A model generated the notes under the pieces. It made no database searches. It saw only the letters and a list, made by a program, of their open reading frames with translations, and had not been told where the DNA came from. Position numbers and translations under genes: made by a program. From contig NZ_WKJH01000024.1 in NCBI RefSeq assembly GCF_009674825.1, positions 186,001 through 250,000 of the forward strand: DNA of 64,000 nt, in the 5' to 3' direction. Source of the stretch: Maribacter luteus. Lineage in GTDB: Bacteria > Bacteroidota > Bacteroidia > Flavobacteriales > Flavobacteriaceae. This document shows, piece after piece, positions 20,005 to 27,685 of the stretch. Numbering within the stretch: the first letter of the stretch is position 1; every line of letters starts with the position of its first letter.

Positions 20005-20874
20005 GTATTTCTCGAGTGTTTACAATGAAGTGACCATGCCAATACAATTTGTCGTTTTAGCCATGGCATGATTTGATGGGGTCTTCTGTAGGATATTCTA
20101 TAAGTGCTGATTTATGGAATAAAAACAGACGGGAATCCATCCAATAAAAACGTTGGCTTTATCCCAAAAATAGGATGGAGTTTCCGGATGGGCATGAAAA
20201 GAAATGATAAGCAAAGGTTTAATCAACATTGCAGCCTTACCCTTTTGGGAAAACCCAATTTCAACGATTTTTTGTTACTATTGTTCGTTTTAGGGAAGAA
20301 TACTTCCCCGAAAAGGTTTCTGTATTCCCTAGGAAGTATTCGCTTGGTGCTTCCCATCGGAAGGTTCTTGAACTTTTTTGACATTTCGTTATCTAACATA
20401 GGTTCATCCAGACTTAAATCGGCATTCATCCGATCATGCTTGCTGTTTTCCTCCTCGAATTCCTTCTACCGTTTCATGTAGGCCACTATACCACCTTATT
20501 TCTTGTGCCATTGGTAAATAGAACCCTCGTCGATTCCCAGTTCACATGCAATTTCGGACACTCCATGTCCCTATTCAATTTCTTTGAGGATATTAATGCT
20601 CTGGCACTCGCTAAACGTACTTTTATTTGGGAGTTAAAATCTAAAATAAATTCGAATTCCATACTGTCCGATGTATCGGAAGAGGGACAGGATATCCTAG
20701 AAAATTACTTTTGGACCTATAAGATCAAATTACATCTCCCTGATTATTGTAGGGCTTCACGTACTTTCCTTAACCCAAATGTTGTTCGGTCCCAATTCCC
20801 CCCCCTTTTGACGAAAAAATCATTCGCTATTTCAATAACCACACAACCTTTGTAACAAAACAAACCCCTGTTAT
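20005..20874. other. Region with IS3 remnant, otherwise no gene
   Basis: Between the response regulator and two small genes. Minus-strand coding similarity is limited to the IS3 orfA remnant described separately. The two plus-strand frames here (20104-20481 and 20436-20855) are shadows of that remnant. Confidence 0.6.
20223..20629 (-). pseudogene. Degraded IS3-family transposase orfA
   Basis: The minus strand reads TFSECQSINILKEIE, stop, GHGVSEIACELGIDEGSIYQ then WHKK, stop, GGIVAYMKR, stop, KEFEEENSKHDRMNADLSLD and EPMLDNEM. This matches the usual IS3 orfA order: helix-turn-helix, YxW-KKYGG, leucine-zipper-like KELEEEN and ADLSL-N-ML. Three in-frame stops make it non-functional. No orfB or terminal inverted repeats are visible. 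After EPMLDNEM the frame continues to 20223 without recognisable similarity. Confidence 0.75.
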
Positions 20875-21051
20875 ATGAAAACAATTTTACTTTTTAAAGT
20901 TATCTATTTAGAGACATTCAAGAACATTCAAAATTACGTCGTAAGGCACTATCTCAAAGCTTTTACCTGGTTTACCTTGGCCATGTTCGCCATGGTGCTC
21001 TATGTCTTTTTATACAGACTATTTACAGACTTCCAATTCTCTAACCTTTAA
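20875..21051 (+). CDS. Small membrane protein, DUF6747-like
   Basis: A 58-residue frame (MKTILLFKVIYLETFKN...) with one hydrophobic helix around 31-48 (TWFTLAMFAMVLYVFLYR). Length and pattern, a basic aromatic N-terminal half (YVVRHYLKAF) then a single helix, fit a small Flavobacteriaceae-specific family that I recall as DUF6747. Function unknown. Its stop is 2 bases before the start of the next small gene. Confidence 0.6.
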   Translation: MKTILLFKVIYLETFKNIQNYVVRHYLKAFTWFTLAMFAMVLYVFLYRLFTDFQFSNL

Positions 21052-21053
21052 AC

Positions 21054-21155
21054 ATGTATAGAGAAGGACGGGATGGGAAAGTGTTGATTATTTCCGGCGC
21101 CTTATTTCTTGGCGCTATACTCCTATTGGTCATTATCATGACCTTTGGAATATAA
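21054..21155 (+). CDS. Very small predicted membrane protein
   Basis: A 33-residue frame starting at the ATG at 21054: MYREGRDGKVLIISGALF continuing into a single hydrophobic helix (LGAILLLVIIMTFGI). It starts 2 bases after the preceding small gene, so the two are probably co-translated. Charged N-terminus followed by a helix is typical of small membrane regulators, but no function can be assigned. Confidence 0.5.
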   Translation: MYREGRDGKVLIISGALFLGAILLLVIIMTFGI

Positions 21156-21518
21156 AGGAATTCCTTTATTAATCAGTCAGTGCTACACTTAAATGCAAAA
21201 ACACCATAATTGTACATATAGTCGTCGATGGTTACCCATTACCCCTTTAAAAATGATAGGATCTTATTAAAGGATTTAATTGGTCACCCCAGTAATATGT
21301 GATAAATTTGACGAGATATCAAGCATCAATATTACTACAGAAATATTTCCCATAAAGAATTTTAATAATTTGATTTTAATACCTGATTATATTTTACAAG
21401 TATCAACTAAAGGTATGACCTGATTCACTTAATGGAGTAGTAATTCCTTTATTATAACAATAAATTTATGGTAGCTTTTTTTTAGTTAATGGTTAGTGTT
21501 TAAATGCTCCATAATTTA

Positions 21519-21546
21519 AGGGCTCCATTTTATGGAGCCCTTTTTT
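21519..21546 (+). terminator. Rho-independent terminator in repeat A
   Basis: GGGCTCCA, loop TTTTA, TGGAGCCC, then TTTTTT. Lies about 365 bases downstream of the two small membrane-protein genes and could end their transcript. Confidence 0.7.
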
Positions 21547-21552
21547 CAATAA

Positions 21553-21685
21553 TTACAATTCAACTTGTTCCATATGTGTCAATCTAGGGACAATGGTTAT
21601 CCTTGGTAAAATCGAATCTGGATTAAAATTGTATTCAACTCCTATTTTAGGACCATCCCCAATCAGGGATGGTCTCCTCCTAGAT
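21553..21685 (-). pseudogene. Decayed nucleotidyltransferase-like C-terminus, copy 2
   Basis: Minus-strand translation contains SLIGDGPKIG and NPDSILPR, ending at a TAA at 21553-21555. It is related to the fragment at 8078-8190. No catalytic domain precedes it; repeat B lies there instead. Confidence 0.4.
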
Positions 21686-21687
21686 TA

Positions 21688-21915
21688 TAATAATTTGGTT
21701 TGCTTTAAAAGCCGCCAGGAAGAACAATCCGTTTTCATGATCCGTTAAGCACGTTCCCTTTCATCATATTCCAGGCAAAGAGCTTCACTAAAAAAGTCTT
21801 GGACACAATCCCCAATTTCAGCTGTCCATTTCGTTGACCCTTCCCGATACTCTGGGAAGGAACACTTCATTACCGAGACAAAATTGTGAATTAAGTCCGC
21901 TTTTCATCGGAATGT
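21688..21915. repeat. Dispersed repeat B, copy 2
   Basis: Counterpart of 18240-18475, with the same CATCATATTCCAGGCAAAG core and the same minus-strand C-terminal reading (KLFAWNMMKGNVLNGS, stop). A second minus-strand frame reads VQDFFSEALCLEYDERERA. Confidence 0.6.
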
Positions 21916-22388
21916 CATCACTTCGATTTTCCTAACCGAATTTTCGGCGAAGTCTTCTTGAGCCATCACTCGAAAATTCTTAAAAACCGAACCGCTGCCT
22001 TACACATTTTAAGGGGTTTATAATGGATAAAGCCACTATTGTTTTTCGGGGCGTCGAAAAACAGGCACGACATAACCGATTCTAATTTAATCACAGCTGC
22101 TTATTTCGCTTAACTGTCGGTACGCTCAAACGCAACTGCGTTTAAAAGAATTGCTAATGCCCTTATGGAACTTGTCAAGACTGTACAAGTTTTAGTGAAA
22201 AATAAGGTATCTACTTCCTTGAAAATGCGAGCATTTTACTACGTCGCAAACACACCTGATTTATTCCATAAAAGTCTTGACAAAACCCACTCTATCCATT
22301 GTGCGATGCACAAAAGAAAAGAACAAACACCCCTTAAAATTCAATCTGGATTGAAAAGGGAATTATTAATCTTTTAAATTTTTTAGTT

Positions 22389-22724
22389 ATGAGTACTATT
22401 AGAAACCACGTACAGTTAATTGGAAATGTTGGACAAGAGCCAACCATTACGAACCTTGAAAGCGGTAAGAAAGTAGCCCGATTGTCATTGGCTACCAATG
22501 AAAACTACAAAGACAATAAAGGCGAAAAGCAAACGGACACCAATTGGCACACCGTTGTCGCTTGGGGTAAGAATGCCGAAATTATCGAAAAGTATGCCGA
22601 TAAAGGCAAGGAAATCGGTGTGGTGGGAAAATTAAAGACACGCACCTTCACCGCAAATGACGGCAACCAACGCTATGTTACCGAAGTGGTAGCCCATGAA
22701 ATCCTGTTGATGGGCAGTAAGTAA
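22389..22724 (+). CDS. ssb: Single-stranded DNA-binding protein of the conjugative element
   Basis: Protein of 111 residues covering only the OB fold: NHVQLIGNVGQEPTITNLES, KVARLSLATNENYKD, TNWHTVVAWGKNAEIIEKYA, DKGKEIGVVGKLKTRTF. The acidic C-terminal tail of chromosomal SSB is absent, as is usual for short element-borne copies. It should coat transferred single strands in the recipient. It begins the block that continues with mobilisation genes and is followed by a terminator (22731-22765). Confidence 0.95.
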   Translation: MSTIRNHVQLIGNVGQEPTITNLESGKKVARLSLATNENYKDNKGEKQTDTNWHTVVAWGKNAEIIEKYADKGKEIGVVGKLKTRTFTANDGNQRYVTEVVAHEILLMGSK

Positions 22725-22730
22725 AAAGAT

Positions 22731-22765
22731 AAAGAGGGTGTGCCTTGGACAGGAACGCCCTCTTT
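22731..22765 (+). terminator. Terminator after ssb
   Basis: AAAGAGGG (22731-22738) pairs with CCCTCTTT (22758-22765) across a partly paired loop, 7 bases after the ssb stop. Confidence 0.7.
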
Positions 22766-22796
22766 CATCATTAATTAATCCTAAAAAGACGTAATA

Positions 22797-23177
22797 ATGA
22801 AAGCACAAGTTAACGAAATACTAGAGGGATTGCAACATTTTCACGGTTCTGAAATGTTCTATCAAATCCCATTGATACAAACCCGGTTTACAAACGGATT
22901 GAATTATTTGGCCCAGGTGGCGGAATGCTTTTGGTTGATTACGGATACTTCCGTAATCGCCAAAAGTTTAATGAACAAAAGCCATTTCATCACGATAGAT
23001 TTTAAAAGGCTATCGAAAGAAAAACAGGATTCAACAGGTTATGAAGCCGAAATGATTTACAGCGATGGAAACGGTAATATATTGGAAACGCATCGATACC
23101 ACCTTACCGATTTCCCTTTGGATGAACTGCGTTTATTTTTTGTAAATGATACGCTCATGCTACCGAGTGAATATTAA
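22797..23177 (+). CDS. Conserved mobile-element protein, DUF6876-like
   Basis: Protein of 126 residues without signal peptide or membrane segment. It shows FHGSEMFYQIPLIQTRFTNG, LAQVAECFWLITDTSVIAKS and a C-terminal YHLTDFPLDELRLFFVNDTL. This layout resembles a small family common in Bacteroidetes mobile elements that I recall as DUF6876; function unknown. It lies between ssb and the mobilisation genes and is followed by its own terminator at 23251-23276. Confidence 0.7.
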   Translation: MKAQVNEILEGLQHFHGSEMFYQIPLIQTRFTNGLNYLAQVAECFWLITDTSVIAKSLMNKSHFITIDFKRLSKEKQDSTGYEAEMIYSDGNGNILETHRYHLTDFPLDELRLFFVNDTLMLPSEY

Positions 23178-23250
23178 AGTGGAAGACTTATGAAATCCAT
23201 ACAATTATAACTATGTTTTCCTTATCCAAATAACAAAACACACCAAACGG

Positions 23251-23276
23251 GCCCTTTTATTATGAAGGGCTTTTTT
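23251..23276 (+). terminator. Rho-independent terminator
   Basis: GCCCTT, 8-base loop, AAGGGC, then TTTTTT, downstream of the DUF6876-like gene. Confidence 0.75.
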
Positions 23277-23427
23277 GATGCCCAATCCCCTAATTTCCAT
23301 ATCTTTATAGCCTTAGAAAAGCATTGATTTTCTAGTGGCCATCACCTTGATTTTAATTTGACTTTCCTTGATGGCCAAATTCGAGAAATATGATATGGGC
23401 AACCCACGATAGTGAGGTTGTTCGGAA

Positions 23428-23490
23428 ATTTTTGGTCCCCTTGGGACGAAAAATGGAGAAGCAAGAGGGTAACACGCTGCGCGCTGTTAC
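23428..23490. other. Candidate origin of transfer: two inverted repeats
   Basis: Repeat 1 (23428-23454) pairs ATTTTTxGTCCC with GGGACxAAAAAT around a CTT centre, with one mismatch. Repeat 2 (23469-23490) pairs GTAACA with TGTTAC around a GC-rich loop. Both are upstream of the BfmA-like and relaxase genes. The call rests on structure and position only; no nick site is known. Confidence 0.4.
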
Positions 23491-23617
23491 ATGGGTTTAT
23501 ACATGCATAATATTCTGATATACAGCACTTTAAATTTATTTACAAAAGCGATGGCCTGGGGCTTTTACAGCAAATGATGCCAGAACGCCCGTAAACAGTT
23601 GAAATTTTACAGTAAAA

Positions 23618-24157
23618 ATGAAGGATCCGTATCAAAAATATCGTTTTTCGGCCATTAATATCAAAAAGGATGTTGCCATGCGCTTTCGGAACTTTTCCCG
23701 ATTGGTATCGGATTCGCATACCCATACCTTGGAGAGGGTCATGGATTTTTTTGAATGGAATGACCTCTCTCCAAACGATGACCTGGGCATCAACAACAAC
23801 AGGACCAACAAGCGGATCAATGCCGTTATCGCCATCCTTAAAAATATTGAAAAGCACCAGACCCTACCGACAAAGGCGATGTTGGATACCCTCTTCCAAG
23901 TAATTTCCAACATGGAAAATACGGAGGAAAAGGAGGAAGATTTTGATTTTGGATCGCCCGAACCGCTTTCCCGGGACAACGAACTGGACCACTACCGAAA
24001 CCGCTATGAAGAAATGCAACAACAACTTGGCAATTATAAAAAACGGATGCTGCATCTCCTAGAGCAAATGACCTTCGTGAAGGGAACCTTTGGCAAAGGG
24101 CATTATAAACTGGATATGGACAAAAACGAATTTGAAGAATTAAAAAAAGGACTTTAA
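23618..24157 (+). CDS. BfmA/BtgA-like mobilisation accessory protein
   Basis: Protein of 179 residues: FSAINIKKDVAMRFRNFSRL, SHTHTLERVMDFFEWNDLSP and a C-terminal coiled-coil-like region (about 125-165, YRNRYEEMQQQLGNYKKRML). This matches the small BfmA/BtgA proteins that accompany relaxases in Bacteroidetes mobilisable and conjugative elements, where they help relaxosome assembly at oriT. Its stop is one base before the relaxase start, indicating coupled translation. Confidence 0.85.
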   Translation: MKDPYQKYRFSAINIKKDVAMRFRNFSRLVSDSHTHTLERVMDFFEWNDLSPNDDLGINNNRTNKRINAVIAILKNIEKHQTLPTKAMLDTLFQVISNMENTEEKEEDFDFGSPEPLSRDNELDHYRNRYEEMQQQLGNYKKRMLHLLEQMTFVKGTFGKGHYKLDMDKNEFEELKKGL

Positions 24158-24158
24158 C

Positions 24159-25193
24159 ATGTACATCACCATTACCGCACAAAAGGTCAAAGGTAATTAT
24201 GCCCAAAGCGCCAGTGCCTTTGTGGACTATCTCGAAAAGGAAAACGAGGGGAAACCCATAAACGAACTGGAGCATTTCTTTGACCAAGACAGGGAAGAAA
24301 TATCAGCGATGGAGGTCATCAATAAAATAGATGGGAACACGGCCAAACTCAAAAAGGTGGAGCCCAAGTTCTATTCCATCACCCTGAACCCAAGTAGGCG
24401 CGAACTTCAGGCCATAGGGAATTCCCCTAAAACCCTTAAATGCTATACCCGCGAAGTAATGAAAGCGTATGCGAAGGCATTTAACAGGGAAATCAATGGT
24501 AGACCCGTGACCGTAGACGATATTCAATACTATGCCAAAGTGGAACACCAACGCACTTATAAAGGAAACGATGCACAAATTATCGAAAACCAACCCTATG
24601 CCACAAAAATCCTAATCCTGAAACAAGAAATCCGTCGTATCGAAAATGGGGAACTTATAGGGAATATCAAAAAACTGCAAAGGGATATGGTGCGCCTGGA
24701 AAGGGAAGCCCCCCACCAACTGAACGGCAAGCGCATCGTCAGGGGAATACCCAAGCCGGGTCCACAGAGCCATATCCATATCATTGTCAGCCGCAAGGAT
24801 GTCTCTACCCGGTACAGCCTCTCTCCCGGAAGCAAGTACAAGGCCTCCGATGTTGAGATGAACGGTAAGACCGTGAAACGGGGCTTTGACAGGGACACCT
24901 TTTATAAAAATGCGGAGAAGACCTTTGATGGGCTATTCGGTTATAACCGAAACTACGTAGAGACCTATACGGCAAGGAAGACCTTTCTAAAGAATCCGAA
25001 GCTTTATTTTTCCATAATCACGAAACTGCCGACCAATGAAAAGGCCTTGGCGTTTAAACTCCTGGAAAAAGCTGGGGTCAGTACCGCCTTGTTGCACATT
25101 CCGACCAGTAAACTCCAGTTGACCCTCAAAGCGATCAATCTATTGAAAAAAGGGATTGGCAAGGCCATCGAATCAGGCTCCATTGGTATATGA
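24159..25193 (+). CDS. MobB-like relaxase (DUF5712-type)
   Basis: Protein of 344 residues. The N-terminus has YITITAQKVKGNYAQSASAF and VDYLEKENEGK; the middle has a long charged helix (ILKQEIRRIENGELIGNIKK), and GIPKPGPQSHIHIIVSRKDV supplies the His-rich H-x-H motif expected of a relaxase metal site. Family members nick oriT and lead the strand into the recipient. It overlaps the coupling-protein gene by 4 bases (ATGA). The catalytic Tyr is not pinpointed. Confidence 0.85.
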   Translation: MYITITAQKVKGNYAQSASAFVDYLEKENEGKPINELEHFFDQDREEISAMEVINKIDGNTAKLKKVEPKFYSITLNPSRRELQAIGNSPKTLKCYTREVMKAYAKAFNREINGRPVTVDDIQYYAKVEHQRTYKGNDAQIIENQPYATKILILKQEIRRIENGELIGNIKKLQRDMVRLEREAPHQLNGKRIVRGIPKPGPQSHIHIIVSRKDVSTRYSLSPGSKYKASDVEMNGKTVKRGFDRDTFYKNAEKTFDGLFGYNRNYVETYTARKTFLKNPKLYFSIITKLPTNEKALAFKLLEKAGVSTALLHIPTSKLQLTLKAINLLKKGIGKAIESGSIGI

Positions 25194-26623
25194 GCTGGCA
25201 GGCCGAACATATCATCTTTTATATCGTTCTACCACTGTTATTCGTGGGTACGGTACTCTATGCCCTTCTGTTCGGGGAAGTGCATGAACGGACGGATAAA
25301 AAATATAAGGTACGATTCAAGTTAAGGTTCGGCAGCTTCACCACGGATAATATCCGCAGGGGAACTTCGGTCATCGGTTCAGCGGGAAGTGGCAAGACGG
25401 AAAGCGTCGTCTATAATTTTTTGCAACATTTCAGTGCAAACGGCTTCTGTGGGGTAATCCATGATTATAAGGACTTTGATCTGACCGAGATCGCCTATCC
25501 CTTGTTCAGGGACAACAACATACCTTTTTATACCGTTGCCTTTGACGATATCCATTACCGGGTCAATCCCATCGCCCCTAAATATCTGCCCAATGAGGAA
25601 AGTATCAATGAGCTCTCCAGGGTACTGATGGAAAACTTGTTGGAACAGGACCTTACCCAGAACCAAGGGAGCAATAAATTTTTCTCCGATGCCGTAGAGG
25701 GACTTTTAAGCGGGATGGTATGGAAAATGAAAACCGCCTATCCGGAGTATTGCACCCTCCCCCATATCATCGCCCTCTTCCATTCGGCAAGTACCAAAAA
25801 ACTGGTGGCCTTACTTAAATCGGACCTGACCTCCCGAAGTATGGCCAGTGCCTTTATCCATGGTATCGAATCCGAAAAGCAGACCGCAGGAATTAAAAGT
25901 ACCCTCTCCAACGCCTTTAAAAAAATAAGTTCCAAAAAAGTGTTCTACGTGCTTTCCAGGGATGAGTTATCCTTGGACATCAACAACCCGGACCATCCGG
26001 CCGTGGTATCGCTGGTCAACAATCCTAAATACGATGCGGCCTACTCCCCTATCATTGCCATGGTCATGCATACCCTAGTCAAACAGATGAGTGTCCGTGG
26101 TATGAAACCTTCCTTTCTCTTGATGGAAGAGGCACCGACCATCAAACTACCCAATATGCACCGGATTCCCGCTACCTTGAGGAGTTTCGATATTTGTACC
26201 GTCTATGTCATGCAGGATAAGGTGCAGAACGATCTGCTATATGGGGACATGGCAAGCAAGGCCATTTTAAGCAACCTGTCCTATCAGTTCTTTGGTAAGG
26301 TCAATGACCCCGATACCGCCAAATATTACGAACGTTTTTTTGAAATCATTAAAAAGCCCACACGTAGTATCAGTAAGAACAGTGGACTTAGCTTTGAAAG
26401 CCGTATTACCAAAGGGGAAAAGGAGGTTTCCAAACGTAGGGCGGATATTTTTTTTCGATTGAAACAGGGTGAGTTCATCGCCTTTGCAGATGGTAAGGAT
26501 AAAAAAGTACAATTCAAATTACAACCTATTCGAAGAGAAATGCCTGATAAAAGAAAGCAGTGCTCCAACATGGATATCCAATTGAACTTTGAACGGATTC
26601 ACAGGGAGGCCAAAACCATTTAA
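25190..26623 (+). CDS. Type IV coupling protein (VirD4/TraG-like, mobilisation module)
   Basis: Protein of 477 residues. One N-terminal transmembrane segment (about 7-27, IIFYIVLPLLFVGTVLYALL) is followed by the ATPase with Walker A GSAGSGKTES and Walker B SFLLMEEAPTIKL, then NMHRIPATLRSFDI and VYVMQDKVQND. It links the relaxosome to the conjugation channel. It is shorter than many coupling proteins, with a single N-terminal membrane segment. The channel genes are about 22 kb away on the same element. Confidence 0.9.
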   Translation: MSWQAEHIIFYIVLPLLFVGTVLYALLFGEVHERTDKKYKVRFKLRFGSFTTDNIRRGTSVIGSAGSGKTESVVYNFLQHFSANGFCGVIHDYKDFDLTEIAYPLFRDNNIPFYTVAFDDIHYRVNPIAPKYLPNEESINELSRVLMENLLEQDLTQNQGSNKFFSDAVEGLLSGMVWKMKTAYPEYCTLPHIIALFHSASTKKLVALLKSDLTSRSMASAFIHGIESEKQTAGIKSTLSNAFKKISSKKVFYVLSRDELSLDINNPDHPAVVSLVNNPKYDAAYSPIIAMVMHTLVKQMSVRGMKPSFLLMEEAPTIKLPNMHRIPATLRSFDICTVYVMQDKVQNDLLYGDMASKAILSNLSYQFFGKVNDPDTAKYYERFFEIIKKPTRSISKNSGLSFESRITKGEKEVSKRRADIFFRLKQGEFIAFADGKDKKVQFKLQPIRREMPDKRKQCSNMDIQLNFERIHREAKTI

Positions 26624-26658
26624 AAGGAGAAGTATAGCACGTATGTGCCTAATTTTAT

Positions 26659-26979
26659 TTACTCAAAATCCCCAGGCTTCCATTCAAACTCAAAATCGAA
26701 CAGTTCTTTTGGGTGGACCCCGAGACCTTTCGAAAGTTCCAATACTGTAGACATTTGAATATTTCTATTACCTTTCTCGATTTTACCAATATCACTGTAA
26801 TCAATATTACAACGTGTAGCCATTTGTCGTAAACTTAGATTTTGAGAATTTCTTAACCTTTTCATGTTGCGACCAAAAAGTAATAAAAACTTTGTACCAT
26901 CCATATCAATCTCCATATAATCACTTGGATGTACAATGTCTTCAGTTTTCAATAAAAAAACGTGGGTATTATTACCCAC
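26659..26979 (-). CDS. XRE-family transcriptional regulator
   Basis: Up to 106 residues, or 85 from an alternative ATG at 26916 (MEIDMDGTK). The helix-turn-helix is LRQMATRCNIDYSDIGKIEK, followed by GNRNIQMSTVLELSKGLGVH, a standard XRE/Cro fold. It lies at the boundary of mobilisation module and cargo, opposite in direction to both, and a large palindrome begins 88 bases upstream of its start. A repressor of the element's genes is plausible. Confidence 0.88.
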   Translation of the reverse strand: MGNNTHVFLLKTEDIVHPSDYMEIDMDGTKFLLLFGRNMKRLRNSQNLSLRQMATRCNIDYSDIGKIEKGNRNIQMSTVLELSKGLGVHPKELFDFEFEWKPGDFE

Positions 26980-27066
26980 TATTGATTTTTTTATTATATT
27001 TACTTATAGTTACATAAATTTGCGATTCTTCGTATAGAACATATTTGAAGCTTTCGCTTAGAGTCT

Positions 27067-27172
27067 CTGTTAGAAAACTGGTAATTTTTGCACCTGAGAT
27101 GATAAGTAGATAGGCTCACGACCCGGGCGTGGGCTCTCTTATCGGTGCAAGGTATACCAGTACCACTAACAG
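27067..27172. repeat. Five-stem nested palindrome (structured DNA or RNA)
   Basis: Nested pairs in order: CTGTTAG/CTAACAG (27067-27073 with 27166-27172), CTGGTA/TACCAG (27078-27083 with 27155-27160), TTGCACC/GGTGCAA (27088-27094 with 27144-27150), GATAAG/CTTATC (27101-27106 with 27138-27143) and GCTCACG/CGTGGGC (27114-27120 with 27128-27134, one wobble), closing on a 7-base loop. Internal bulges differ on the two sides. No known RNA family is assigned. Confidence 0.75.
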
Positions 27173-27255
27173 ATAAGTTGAGTTTCACGCCCAACTATTC
27201 TTAGCGCTTTTTGAAGATTTGTTTTTATTGGTTTCGCTAAACCATCAAGGTTGAA

Positions 27256-27381
27256 ATGGAAAATAAATTGATTGTGCTGTTTTTTAGATTAGGGGCTATA
27301 CTACTGTTCCCGTCCAGATATGGGAATGAAGAAACCGTATTTGATCTCCTCTTCAAGAAAAAGCCCAAAAATCCAATTTAA
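27256..27381 (+). CDS. Possible small hydrophobic protein
   Basis: A 41-residue frame from the ATG at 27256 with a hydrophobic N-terminal half (LIVLFFRLGAILLF) and a basic tail (LLFKKKPKNPI). It lies between the palindrome and susC. Amino-acid use looks plausible for a small membrane peptide but there is no family support. Confidence 0.3.
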   Translation: MENKLIVLFFRLGAILLFPSRYGNEETVFDLLFKKKPKNPI

Positions 27382-27685
27382 TCCTTGCTAATAGTTATGG
27401 GTTTTCTACCACACTGAATTCCGGTTGACGACATTACTTTTGCCCATAGCTGACGATAACGAATACTTCATGGTAGCCGGCCATAAAACGCATTAAAATT
27501 CATTTTAACATGTTCCCTTTCCAAGTCTTAACAATACTTGGACCGGACAACCTGTGCTTGTTATCAAAAGGAAATGCCTTGTCATGACCTTAAGCCCAGG
27601 GTTCCGAAAGGGAAATCAGTTCCGTCAATTCCCTTTTACGGGACATTGCTGGACTCCAATACCAATGTCTAACGAAACAACTTGA

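Larger units (their letters stand above)
21480..21685. repeat. Dispersed repeat A, copy 2
   Basis: Counterpart of 7983-8190. It carries a terminator hairpin, GGGCTCCA/TGGAGCCC followed by six T, and a decayed minus-strand frame reading SLIGDGPKIGVEYNFNPDSI then LPR. It is directly joined to repeat B. Confidence 0.6.
21156..22388. other. 1.2-kb region with repeats A and B and a hairpin cluster
   Basis: Contains repeat A copy 2, repeat B copy 2 and, just upstream of ssb, a group of small perfect hairpins (22128-22237). A plus-strand frame at 22165-22377 overlaps these hairpins and has no family features, so it is not called. The left end of the conjugative element may lie in this stretch, but no attachment repeat was found. 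Confidence 0.5.
23178..23617. other. Intergenic region upstream of mobilisation genes, candidate oriT
   Basis: 440 bases without a gene. It holds a terminator (23251-23276) and two inverted repeats at 23428-23454 and 23469-23490, placed about 130 bases before the first mobilisation gene, the usual location of an origin of transfer. Confidence 0.5.
26980..27685. other. Intergenic region with a large structured palindrome
   Basis: About 700 bases between the XRE gene and susC. It holds the multi-stem palindrome at 27067-27172 and a possible small gene at 27256-27381. A minus-strand frame at 27000-27194 is produced by the palindrome and is not called. The remaining 300 bases before susC show nothing else. 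Confidence 0.5.

Noticed and set aside
20104-20855. Two plus-strand frames of 125 and 139 codons
   Set aside because: They are shadows of the degraded IS3 orfA on the minus strand.
22165-22377. Plus-strand frame of 70 codons upstream of ssb
   Set aside because: Overlaps a hairpin cluster and shows no domain; likely chance.
17711-24000. Duplicate of the tRNA-Pro 3' end as left attachment site
   Set aside because: Looked for and not seen; the element's left border stays undefined.
27067-27172. Integron attC site
   Set aside because: The GTT and AAC ends are in the wrong order for attC core boxes and no integron integrase is present.
27000-27194. Minus-strand frame of 64 codons
   Set aside because: Lies across the structured palindrome, whose base pairing explains the sequence.
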